Below are positions 29,918 to 37,531 of a DNA stretch of 46,394 nt, piece after piece (position 1 is the stretch's first letter; every line of letters begins with the position of its first letter). The translations under genes and the position numbers were made by a program. Source of the stretch: Candidatus Gemmiger avistercoris (lineage in GTDB: Bacteria; Bacillota; Clostridia; Oscillospirales; Ruminococcaceae); assembly GCA_019116705.1 (NCBI GenBank), contig DXBF01000011.1:1-46394 (forward strand), given 5' to 3'. Below the pieces are notes generated by a model that saw only the letters and a list, made by a program, of their open reading frames with translations, searched no databases and was not told the DNA's origin.

Positions 29918-31615
29918 ATGTATAACGCAGCCGCGCCGGTTCTGCCGATTGCTTTCGGGTATTGCCGCAAGTCTACTACCGGCCAGCGCGAAGAGAGCAT
30001 CGAAGCGCAGCAGCGCGCCATCGTGGCTTACGCGGCCACCTGCGGGTTTGACCTTGTAAAAATCTACAAAGACCACGGCAACAGCGGCCGCAACGGCGAA
30101 CGCCCACAGTTTTCGCAGATGGTGGCCGATGCCATCGCCGGCGGCGCGCAGGTCATTATCGTGCACAAGCTGGACCGCTTTTTCCGCAACGCCGAGCGGC
30201 AAACGCTGGTAGAAGCGCAGTTGCGCCGGCATGGCGTTCGGGTTCTTTCGGCCACCGAGCATTTCGACGACAGCCCGCAAGGGCAGTTCATGCGCAACAT
30301 CACCAAGGCGATCAACCAATGGTACAGCGCCAACCTAGCCCAGGAAGTTATGAAGGGCCTGCGCGAGAACGCCATGGGCGCCCGCAACACCGGCGGGCCG
30401 CCGCCGCTTGGGTATGCAGTGGACAAAGCCACCGGCAAGTTTGTGATCGAGCCGCGGGAAGCCGAAGCCGTGCGGATCATCTTCCGCATGTACCTGCAGG
30501 ACGCCGGGTACGCCGCGATTATCGACGCGCTCAACCGCGGCGGATATACGACCCGCCGGGGGCAGCCGTTCGGCAAAAACAGCATCTACGAGATCCTGCG
30601 CAATGAGAAATACACCGGGGTCTACGTCTGGAACCGGCTTGCGCCGGCCGACCCTGACGGGCATGTCAGCCGGCGGCGGCTGAAACCCCGCTCGGAGTGG
30701 GTCTATATTGAAAACGGCATGCCGCGCATTATAGATCCGGAGGATTTCCGCCGGGTGCAGGAAGAACTGGAAAAGCGCCGCCACAAAAGCGGCCGGGCGC
30801 GCGCAAAGGCATTTTACCTGCTGTCGGGGCTTGTGTACTGCGGCGGCTGCGGCGGTACGATGGGCGGAGAAATGCGCCGCTACAAAAGCCACGGCGAAAC
30901 GCCGGTGGAGTACCGGTATTATGCCTGCACCACAAAAAAGCGGCTGCACGCCGCCGGGGACCATGTGCGGGCGGTGCCTGCCGACAAGCTGGAAAACGCC
31001 GTCGTCGAGTATTTGCAGCGCATCGTGCTGAACCCGGCCACGATGGAAGCGCTGTGCGCGGCCGTACTGGCCAGCATGCAGCAGGACGGCAGCCCCGCCG
31101 AAAAGGCTGCCGAGCACCGCAAGCAGGCGGCTGCCCTGCAGCGCAAGATCGACCGCCTGTACACGGCCATTGAAAACGGCCTGGACGGCCCGGACACGAT
31201 CCGGCGCATCAAAGAGATGCAGGCCCAGCGCGCCGAGCTGCTGGCCGAAGCCGAAGCCCTGGACCGTGAGACCGGCAGCACCGCCGCCACGGTGGACCAG
31301 CTTTGCCGGGTGTGGGGCAGCATACGCCTGGACGGCCTGCCGCCAGAGCAGCTGCGCGCACTGATCCGCGAGTTGGTGGAAAAGGTCATCGTCTACGACG
31401 ACGGCCCCAACGCGCACCGGGTGCGCGTCGTGATCAACCCGGCGCGGGTAAAGGCCGGAGAGCAACCGCCGGGCCTTGTGTCCGCGCCACTTGGCGAGCT
31501 GGGCAGCCTTTTGGGTAGAGCCGTGGACGGTCTACCCCTGCCAGGAAGAACCGCGTATCTGAAAAGGTACGCGGTTTTTTCTTTTGTGCCGGATCATTTT
31601 TTACATGATTTTTAA
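29918..31615 (+). CDS. Large serine integrase
   Basis: 565 aa from the ATG at 29918 (GGGGG 7 nt upstream; ATG at 29912 too close). Resolvase domain with nucleophile Ser19 in GYCRKST and VHKLDRFFRNAE; recombinase domain (GGPPPLGYAVDKATGKFVIE...); zinc ribbon YCGGCGG...YYACTTKK; then a coiled coil. It catalyses phage integration and, with a directionality factor, excision. The last 25 or so residues read through a perfect terminator hairpin (31549-31580), which suggests the C-terminus was changed at the attachment junction. Confidence 0.92.
   Translation: MYNAAAPVLPIAFGYCRKSTTGQREESIEAQQRAIVAYAATCGFDLVKIYKDHGNSGRNGERPQFSQMVADAIAGGAQVIIVHKLDRFFRNAERQTLVEAQLRRHGVRVLSATEHFDDSPQGQFMRNITKAINQWYSANLAQEVMKGLRENAMGARNTGGPPPLGYAVDKATGKFVIEPREAEAVRIIFRMYLQDAGYAAIIDALNRGGYTTRRGQPFGKNSIYEILRNEKYTGVYVWNRLAPADPDGHVSRRRLKPRSEWVYIENGMPRIIDPEDFRRVQEELEKRRHKSGRARAKAFYLLSGLVYCGGCGGTMGGEMRRYKSHGETPVEYRYYACTTKKRLHAAGDHVRAVPADKLENAVVEYLQRIVLNPATMEALCAAVLASMQQDGSPAEKAAEHRKQAAALQRKIDRLYTAIENGLDGPDTIRRIKEMQAQRAELLAEAEALDRETGSTAATVDQLCRVWGSIRLDGLPPEQLRALIRELVEKVIVYDDGPNAHRVRVVINPARVKAGEQPPGLVSAPLGELGSLLGRAVDGLPLPGRTAYLKRYAVFSFVPDHFLHDF
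31513..31537. repeat. Imperfect inverted repeat near the prophage right end (possible att element)
   Basis: GGGTAGA...TCTACCC arms with inner CCG/CGG around TGGA. Serine integrase sites are imperfect inverted repeats, so the right attachment site may be here or in the next 130 nt. The left site is outside the window and the core cannot be compared. Confidence 0.25.
31549..31580 (+). terminator. Terminator inside the integrase 3' end
   Basis: AACCGCGTA (31549-31557) pairs with TACGCGGTT (31568-31576) and is followed by further T (to 31580, then CTTTT). It lies before the integrase stop codon at 31613-31615, so translation passes through it. Confidence 0.75.
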
Positions 31616-31642
31616 ATTTTATGCCTATACTGCCTTCGATTG

Positions 31643-31651
31643 TGTTATAAT
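31643..31651 (+). promoter_or_regulatory. Extended -10 promoter of the nahK-like gene
   Basis: TGTTATAAT (TG at 31643, TATAAT at 31646-31651) without a clear -35. AAAGGAGG follows before the ATG at 31680. Confidence 0.55.
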
Positions 31652-31679
31652 GTCGTACAGATAAAGGAGGAGTACCATC

Positions 31680-32756
31680 ATGCAGGAATGTTTACAGGCG
31701 TGGGATTGGCAGGGGACGCCGGCCGATCCGGTTCCGTACGGAGAAGGGCACATCAACCAAACATATCTCGTCCGGGTCGATACGCCCGGCGCCCCGAAGC
31801 GATACATTTTGCAGAAGATCAATACAGACACCTTCCGTGACCCGGATCTCTTGATGGAGAACATCTGCGGCGTTACGGAGTATTTGCGCGCTATGATCCT
31901 GCGCAACGGCGGCGACCCGGCCAGAGAAACGCTGCACGTGTGCCCGACCCGGGAGGGGAAGGCGTATTACCGCGCCTCTGACGGGGGATGCTGGCGTGTC
32001 TATGATTTTGTTGAGGATACGGTTTGCCTGCAATCGGTCAGAAACGCCGAAGATTTTTGCGAGAGTGCGAGGGCCTTCGGAAACTTCCAGCGCCGGTTGG
32101 CCCGGTATCCGGTTGAAAAACTGCATGAAACGATTCCCCGTTTTCATGACACACCCAAAAGATTGGCGGATTTCGAGAGCGCCGTGCGGCGCGACCCCTT
32201 TGGCCGCGCGGAAGCGGTGCGCCGGGAGATCGAATTTGTCTGTGCGCGCCGGGACGACTGCCGCTATATGACCGACCTGCTGGCGGCCGGCAAGCTGCCG
32301 CTTCGCGTTACGCACAACGATACCAAACTGAACAACGTACTGCTGGACAGTGCGACCGGGAAGGGGATTTGTGTGATCGACCTCGATACAGTGATGCCCG
32401 GCCTTGTCGCCAACGATTTCGGGGACTCTATCCGTTTTGGGGCCAACGACTGCGCGGAAGACGAGCCGGACACCAGCAAAGTGCATTTCAGCCTGCCGCT
32501 GTACGAAGCCTATACCCACAGTTTCCTGCAGGTGGTGGGAGAAGCCTTGACGCCGCTTGAGCGGGAAACGCTTCCGTGGGGAGCGCGCTTGATGACGCTG
32601 GAGTGCGGGATGCGGTTCCTGGCCGATTATCTGGAAGGAGATCACTATTTCCACATCCAGCGCCCGGCGCAGAACCTTGACCGCGCCAGAACCCAGTTCA
32701 AGCTGGTGGCCGATATGGAGGATAACTGGTCTGATCTGCTGCGCGCCGTTCAATAA
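31680..32756 (+). CDS. nahK: N-acetylhexosamine 1-kinase (NahK-like)
   Basis: 358 aa, the length of Bifidobacterium longum NahK, and strikingly similar along its whole length: PYGEGHINQTYLV (19-31), RYILQKINTDTF, WRVYDFVEDTV, LRVTHNDTKLNN (208-219, catalytic loop with Asp214), IDLDT (233-237, Mg binding), DFGDSIRFGA (246-255) and MTLECGMRFLADYLEGDHYF-like C-terminus. The enzyme phosphorylates GlcNAc or GalNAc at C1 with ATP, feeding lacto-N-biose/galacto-N-biose salvage from mucin or milk glycans. No phosphorylase gene is nearby. It is the first host gene after the prophage. Confidence 0.85.
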   Translation: MQECLQAWDWQGTPADPVPYGEGHINQTYLVRVDTPGAPKRYILQKINTDTFRDPDLLMENICGVTEYLRAMILRNGGDPARETLHVCPTREGKAYYRASDGGCWRVYDFVEDTVCLQSVRNAEDFCESARAFGNFQRRLARYPVEKLHETIPRFHDTPKRLADFESAVRRDPFGRAEAVRREIEFVCARRDDCRYMTDLLAAGKLPLRVTHNDTKLNNVLLDSATGKGICVIDLDTVMPGLVANDFGDSIRFGANDCAEDEPDTSKVHFSLPLYEAYTHSFLQVVGEALTPLERETLPWGARLMTLECGMRFLADYLEGDHYFHIQRPAQNLDRARTQFKLVADMEDNWSDLLRAVQ

Positions 32757-32809
32757 GAACTGCGTGGCAGGAAAGGTTTGTTTTGCCGAAAATTCACCGT
32801 CCCATCCTA

Positions 32810-32837
32810 TTGCATTTTCTCTGCGCCGTGCTATAAT
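32810..32837 (+). promoter_or_regulatory. Promoter of the MATE gene
   Basis: TTGCAT (32810-32815), 16-bp spacer ending TGC, TATAAT (32832-32837). Confidence 0.65.
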
Positions 32838-32886
32838 ACCAGACGCGGTGGCAAAACCGTGAGTGAATCATAGGGGATGGGGAATC

Positions 32887-34287
32887 ATGACAAAGGATTT
32901 GACAAGCGGAACTCCGCTCAAAGTGATCCTGCTGTTTACGCTGCCGCTGGTGCTGGGGAACTTGTTCCAGCAGTTCTACGCCTTGGCAGATACCATCATT
33001 GTAGGGCGCTACTGCGGCGTCAGCGCCCTGGCGTCGGTAGGGTCAACCAGTTCGGTAAACTATCTGATTTTGGGATTCGTGATCGGGGTCTGCAACGGGT
33101 TTGCGATCCCGATCGCGCAGTTGTTCGGCGCGCGGGACTATTCTGCGATGCGGCGTCATGTGGCGAATGCGGGCTGGCTGTGCCTGGCTGGCAGTGTGAT
33201 CCTTACGGTGCTGACAGTTTCACTGACGCGGCCTATGCTGATTCTGATGCAAACGCCTGCCGACATTCTGGATGGCGCTGTCACTTATATTGGCTGGATC
33301 TTTGCGGGCATCCCGTTTATTTTCCTGTACAATATGGTGGCGGGCATTATGCGCGCATTGGGGGACAGCAAAACGCCCCTCTATTTCCTGATCCTGACCA
33401 GCGTGCTGAACGTAGGGCTGGACCTGCTGTTCGTTGTGCCCTTCCAGATGGGCGTGTTCGGCGCGGCGCTTGCCACGGATCTCTCTCAGGCGCTTTCCGG
33501 GGTGATCAGCTTCCTCTATCTGTGCCGCAATTTTGAAGTCCTTTCCATAAAAGGCGAGGAGGCGCGGCTGGATCGGAAAGCCTGCCTTCGCCTGACCGGT
33601 ATCGGATTGCCCATGGGCCTGCAGTGCAGCATTACGGCGATCGGCAGCGTGATCATGCAGTGGGCGGTCAATGTGCTGGGGAGCACGGCGGTAGCGGCTG
33701 TCACGGCTGCCAGCAAGACGGCCAACCTGCTCACGGTGCCGTTGGAGAGCGTTGGAACTGCGATGGCGACCTATGCCGGGCAGAATCTGGGGGCCGCGCG
33801 CATGGACCGTGTGCGCAAGGGCGTGCGCAGTGCGTTGCTGATCGCCTGCGTGTATGCACTTGTCTCGCTTGTGCTGCTCCATTTTGGGGATGTGACGGTC
33901 ATGGGCCTGTTCCTGGATACCGGCAGTGAGCGGGAGATCGTCCGTATGGGGCAGGAGTACCTGTTCTGGAACAGCGTTTTCTTCATTCCGCTGGGGGCGC
34001 TGATCGTCTGGCGGTATACGATCCAGGGGCTTGGCTATTCCACGCTGGCGATGCTGGCGGGCGTGGCGGAAATGGCGGCCCGCACGCTGGTGGCAATTTT
34101 GCTGGTGCCGTTGCTGGGATACTTCGGTGCGGAGCTGGCCAATCCGGCGGCCTGGATCGCTGCCTGCCTGTTCCTGTATCCGGCCTACAAATGGACCTGC
34201 CGCCAGCTGGATAACCGCCTCCTGGCGGCCCGGCTGCACTGCAGGAATCAGGAAGAAGTCCGTGCGTCACAGGAAATTTCGGGCTGA
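32887..34287 (+). CDS. MATE-family multidrug/sodium antiporter
   Basis: 466 aa from the ATG at 32887 (GGGGAATC upstream; the ATG at 32863 lacks a site). Twelve hydrophobic segments in two similar halves, with the family's start LTSGTPLKVILLFTLPLVLG and NLFQQFYALADTIIVGRYCG, where the QxFYaxaDtiiVG pattern is diagnostic. Exports cationic drugs or metabolites in exchange for Na+ or H+. Substrate cannot be told. It has its own promoter between nahK and lysA. Confidence 0.88.
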   Translation: MTKDLTSGTPLKVILLFTLPLVLGNLFQQFYALADTIIVGRYCGVSALASVGSTSSVNYLILGFVIGVCNGFAIPIAQLFGARDYSAMRRHVANAGWLCLAGSVILTVLTVSLTRPMLILMQTPADILDGAVTYIGWIFAGIPFIFLYNMVAGIMRALGDSKTPLYFLILTSVLNVGLDLLFVVPFQMGVFGAALATDLSQALSGVISFLYLCRNFEVLSIKGEEARLDRKACLRLTGIGLPMGLQCSITAIGSVIMQWAVNVLGSTAVAAVTAASKTANLLTVPLESVGTAMATYAGQNLGAARMDRVRKGVRSALLIACVYALVSLVLLHFGDVTVMGLFLDTGSEREIVRMGQEYLFWNSVFFIPLGALIVWRYTIQGLGYSTLAMLAGVAEMAARTLVAILLVPLLGYFGAELANPAAWIAACLFLYPAYKWTCRQLDNRLLAARLHCRNQEEVRASQEISG

Positions 34288-34311
34288 CGGCAGCAGGAAA
34301 ACCGAGGCTGC

Positions 34312-34340
34312 TTGCACCCGGGGGAAAATCCGTCTATAAT
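34312..34340 (+). promoter_or_regulatory. Promoter of lysA
   Basis: TTGCAC (34312-34317), 17-bp spacer, TATAAT (34335-34340). The spacer's last 8 bp and the -10 are identical to those of the rnjA promoter. The leader is short, so no lysine riboswitch. Confidence 0.75.
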
Positions 34341-34387
34341 ATAAGGGAATCCCGTATACAGCAAAAAGCAGGAAAGGAACACGAGTT

Positions 34388-35662
34388 ATGCCGCAGAAAC
34401 TGCCGTTTGTTACGCTGGCGCAGGCGCAGGCGATTATGTCCGACGTGCCGACGCCCTTCCATCTGTACGATGAAAAAGGGATCCGCGAGAACGCGCGCCG
34501 CGTGAATGAAGCGTTTGCCTGGAACAAGGGCTTTAAAGAGTATTTTGCCGTCAAGGCAACGCCCAACCCGTACATCCTCAAGATCTTGCAGGAAGAAGGG
34601 TGTGGCGTGGACTGCTCCAGCTACACGGAACTTCTGATGAGCGAGGCTTGCGGTTTCCGCGGCAGCGACATCATGTTCTCTTCCAACGACACGCCGGTCC
34701 GGGACATGCAGAAAGCCTATGAACTGGGCGCTTACATCAACCTCGACGACCTGACGCATGTGGAGTTCCTGCAGTCGGTGGCGGGGGTGCCCAAAACCGT
34801 CTGCTGCCGTTACAATCCGGGAGGCGTGTTCGACCTCGGCAACGGGATTATGGACAATCCCGGCGATGCCAAATACGGCATGAGCGAGGATCAGATGGCA
34901 GAAGCCTATACCCGCCTGATGAAACTGGGGGCGGAGGAATTCGGGATCCACGCCTTCCTGGCCAGCAATACCGTTACCGACGAATACTACCCCAAACTGG
35001 CCGGCATCCTGTTCCGGTTGGCGGTGCGGCTCCATGAGCGCACCGGCGCCAGAATCAAATTCATCAATCTGTCGGGCGGCGTGGGGATCGCCTACCGCCC
35101 GGACCAGAGAAGCAATGACATCGCCCGCATCGGGGAAGGCGTGCGCAAACAGTTCGAGGAGATCCTGGTCCCGGCGGGTATGGGGGATGTGGCCCTTTTC
35201 ACCGAGATGGGGCGCTATATGCTGGCGCCTTACGGCGGGCTGCTGACGACAGCGATCCATGAAAAGCACATCTACAAGGAATACATTGGTGTGGATGCCT
35301 GCGCTGCGAACCTGATGCGTCCGGCCATGTACGGTGCGTACCATCATATTACGGTTCTGGGCAAGGAAAACGCGCCCTGCGACCACAAATACGACGTGAC
35401 GGGCGGCCTGTGTGAGAACAATGACAAGTTCGCCATCGACCGCATGCTGCCGGAGATCGAAAAGGGGGATGTCCTGTTCATCCATGACGCGGGGGCGCAT
35501 GGGTTCTCCATGGGGTACAATTACAACGGCAAGCTGCGCAGTGCGGAAGTGCTGCTGCGGGAAGATGGTTCGCACCAGCTGATCCGTCGTGCCGAGACCC
35601 CGGCCGACTATTTTGCAACCTTTGATTTTACGCCCTTTTTTAAGGGAATGGATTTGACCTGA
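34388..35662 (+). CDS. lysA: Diaminopimelate decarboxylase
   Basis: 424 aa. A fold-type III PLP enzyme: Lys56 in YFAVKATPNP forms the Schiff base, followed by GVDCSSYTEL, LSGGVGIAY for phosphate binding, and the C-terminal GGLCENNDKFA with the Cys-Glu pair of the decarboxylase active site, HDAGAHGFSMGYNYNG. It converts meso-diaminopimelate to lysine. The motif spelling is that of the longer bacterial subgroup in which a few members act on related substrates, so other decarboxylase activity is a minor alternative. Confidence 0.88.
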   Translation: MPQKLPFVTLAQAQAIMSDVPTPFHLYDEKGIRENARRVNEAFAWNKGFKEYFAVKATPNPYILKILQEEGCGVDCSSYTELLMSEACGFRGSDIMFSSNDTPVRDMQKAYELGAYINLDDLTHVEFLQSVAGVPKTVCCRYNPGGVFDLGNGIMDNPGDAKYGMSEDQMAEAYTRLMKLGAEEFGIHAFLASNTVTDEYYPKLAGILFRLAVRLHERTGARIKFINLSGGVGIAYRPDQRSNDIARIGEGVRKQFEEILVPAGMGDVALFTEMGRYMLAPYGGLLTTAIHEKHIYKEYIGVDACAANLMRPAMYGAYHHITVLGKENAPCDHKYDVTGGLCENNDKFAIDRMLPEIEKGDVLFIHDAGAHGFSMGYNYNGKLRSAEVLLREDGSHQLIRRAETPADYFATFDFTPFFKGMDLT

Positions 35663-35670
35663 ACGAGAAA

Positions 35671-35706
35671 GACGGCTCCCGGCGGTTTCTGCCGGGAGCC
35701 GTCTTT
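35671..35706. terminator. Bidirectional terminator between lysA and mnmA
   Basis: GACGGCTCCCGGC (35671-35683) pairs perfectly with GCCGGGAGCCGTC (35691-35703); T-tracts occur on both sides (TTTATTA on plus, TTTCTCG on minus). Convergent lysA and mnmA share it. Confidence 0.9.
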
Positions 35707-35720
35707 ATTATGTGGCGTTT

Positions 35721-36767
35721 TCAGAGCGCTTCGTCGATCACACCGCCGCCGCAGACCAGGCCGTCTTTGTAAAAGACTGCGCTCTGGCCCGGGGCAGGGG
35801 CCCGCACGGGTTGGGGGAACGTTACATATCCACAGCCGTCATAGCGGCAGGGCGCAGGTCTGGCGGCGCTGCGGATCTTTACCAGGTAATCCCCGGCGGC
35901 CAGCGGCCCGCCGTCGGGCGTAGCCATCCGGGTCAGGCGGATCTGCGTGTTGTATTCCTGGCCGGTCTCAGCCAGCTGGATATTGCCGTCGGGCAGAATG
36001 GCTTTCACAAACAGGGGGCGCCCTGCGGCGATGCCTAGGCCTTTGCGCTGGCCCACCGTGTAGTGGTCCACGCCGGCGTGCGGGCCCAGGTCGCTTCCGT
36101 CCGGGGCCAGGAAGCGGCCGGACTTCGGGGTAAAACCACGGGCGCGGATGAAGGCGGAATAGTCGCCGTCCGGAATAAAGCAGATCTCCATGGAATCGGG
36201 GGCGTCGGCACAAGCCAGGTGCAGATCCCGGGCCATCTCGCGGATCGTGTCCTTCTCAAATTCGCCCAGAGGCAGTACCAGCTTGCGCAGGATATCTTGC
36301 GGCAGCCGGTACAGCATATAGCTTTGATCCCGCGCGGCGCTGGCGGGAACCGCCACGCGGTGGATGCCGTCGGCGCCTACGTCGATGCGGGCGTAATGGC
36401 CGGAAGCAATGTAGGCGCAGCCCTGTTCGTCTGCCTTGTCGGCCAGCAGCCGGAACTTGACCAGCGGGTTGCACATGATGCAGGGGTTGGGAGTACGCCC
36501 GGCGCAGTAGCTTTCGCAAAAGGGCTGCACCACATGCGTTTCAAATGCCTGCTCGGCATCCAGAACATGCAGCGGGATGTGCAGGGCCTCTGCGGATTCC
36601 CGGGCTGCGGCTACAGCGCCCTCGTGCGCCGGGGAAAAGCGGATCACCGCGCCCTGCACAGCGAACCCCTGCTCCTGCAGGATGTGTACAGCAACGCTGG
36701 AATCAACGCCGCCGCTCATGCCGATCAGGACCTTGTCCTGCTTCTCAAATGTATTGAAACCGTTCAT
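35721..36767 (-). CDS. mnmA: tRNA 2-thiouridylase MnmA
   Basis: 348 aa, AAAAGGAGG before the ATG. PP-loop GMSGGVDSSVA (16-26), first catalytic cysteine in NPCIMCNPLVKF (about 95-106), second in MEICFIPDGDY (about 192-203), and a C-terminal barrel ending VCGGGVIDEAL. It thiolates U34 of Lys, Glu and Gln tRNAs using a sulfur relay protein and ATP. It lies 12 nt after rnhA, co-transcribed. Confidence 0.93.
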   Translation of the reverse strand: MNGFNTFEKQDKVLIGMSGGVDSSVAVHILQEQGFAVQGAVIRFSPAHEGAVAAARESAEALHIPLHVLDAEQAFETHVVQPFCESYCAGRTPNPCIMCNPLVKFRLLADKADEQGCAYIASGHYARIDVGADGIHRVAVPASAARDQSYMLYRLPQDILRKLVLPLGEFEKDTIREMARDLHLACADAPDSMEICFIPDGDYSAFIRARGFTPKSGRFLAPDGSDLGPHAGVDHYTVGQRKGLGIAAGRPLFVKAILPDGNIQLAETGQEYNTQIRLTRMATPDGGPLAAGDYLVKIRSAARPAPCRYDGCGYVTFPQPVRAPAPGQSAVFYKDGLVCGGGVIDEAL

Positions 36768-36779
36768 GCGGGCCTCCTT

Positions 36780-37241
36780 TTATGCCTGACGGCCGCCGTA
36801 CTTTTTGCTTTGTTCCACAGCCATACTGTCGCACCGCTCATTTTCGGGGTGTCCGGCATGGCCTTTCAGCCAGTGGTAGGTGATGCGGTGCTTCTCGCTT
36901 TCCGCCAGCAGCGGCGCCCAAAGATCGGCGTTCAGCGCGGGGGAGCGGTCGGCCTTTTTCCAGCCGCGTGCACGCCAGCCTCGGGCCCAACCTTTTTCCA
37001 GCGCGTTGATCACATACTGGCTGTCGCTGTACAGGTCAATGGCGCAGGGCTCTTTGAGCTGGCGCAGGGCTTCCAGCAGAGCGGTCATCTCCATGCGGTT
37101 GTTGGTGGTTTGAGCTTCGCCGCCGGAGAGTTCTTTCTCAAACACTTTATCCCGCGCGCGGTAGCGCAGGATGGCGCCCCAGCCGCCGGGACCGGGGTTG
37201 CCGCTGCAGGCGCCGTCGGTATAGATCTCGATTTGTTTCAT
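36780..37241 (-). CDS. rnhA: Ribonuclease HI
   Basis: 153 aa from the ATG at 37241 (CAGGAG, 8 nt). [20 protein letters not shown] carries the first Asp; [13 protein letters not shown] the Glu; [12 protein letters not shown] the second Asp; and [11 protein letters not shown] the terminal Asp site: the DEDD metal centre. Length is that of E. coli RNase HI. It removes RNA from RNA-DNA hybrids. Confidence 0.95.
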   Translation of the reverse strand: MKQIEIYTDGACSGNPGPGGWGAILRYRARDKVFEKELSGGEAQTTNNRMEMTALLEALRQLKEPCAIDLYSDSQYVINALEKGWARGWRARGWKKADRSPALNADLWAPLLAESEKHRITYHWLKGHAGHPENERCDSMAVEQSKKYGGRQA

Positions 37242-37281
37242 TATAAATCTCCTGTAAAGGGCAAGAATGACTGTACTAGGC

Positions 37282-37310
37282 ATTATACCTGCTTTGCGGG
37301 GATCTGGCAA
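37282..37310 (-). promoter_or_regulatory. Promoter of rnhA-mnmA
   Basis: Minus-strand TTGCCA (37310-37305), 17-bp spacer, TATAAT (37287-37282). Its -35 lies 2 bp from that of the divergent rnjA promoter. Confidence 0.75.
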
Positions 37311-37312
37311 GT

Positions 37313-37341
37313 TTGACAATCAGGGGGAATCCGTCTATAAT
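37313..37341 (+). promoter_or_regulatory. Promoter of rnjA
   Basis: Perfect TTGACA (37313-37318), 17-bp spacer, perfect TATAAT (37336-37341). A leader of about 185 nt follows. Confidence 0.85.
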
Positions 37342-37347
37342 AAGTAT

Positions 37348-37531
37348 AACTGCCATTATGCGTGATTTTGACAGGGCCCGGCCGCGCCTTTTCAGGCGGA
37401 CTCAACGCGCCCAACCCGGGGAAAGACCGTGTTCTTGCGACCCGGAACCCGGTAAGAGGTACATAAGACAGGGAAGAGTGTATACGGCAGGTATACAGGA
37501 ACGCCTGTAGAGAAAAGTTTGGAGGTATTCG
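37348..37531 (+). other. Long 5' leader of rnjA
   Basis: No gene here. It contains small hairpins, e.g. TACAGG/CCTGTA at 37494-37509 close to the GGAGG, and a GTATAC repeat (37480-37495). Such a leader could be a site of RNase J autoregulation; only its length and the hairpins are seen. Confidence 0.4.

Noticed and set aside
34341-34387. Lysine riboswitch upstream of lysA
   Set aside because: The promoter leaves only about 40 nt of leader, far too short for an L-box.
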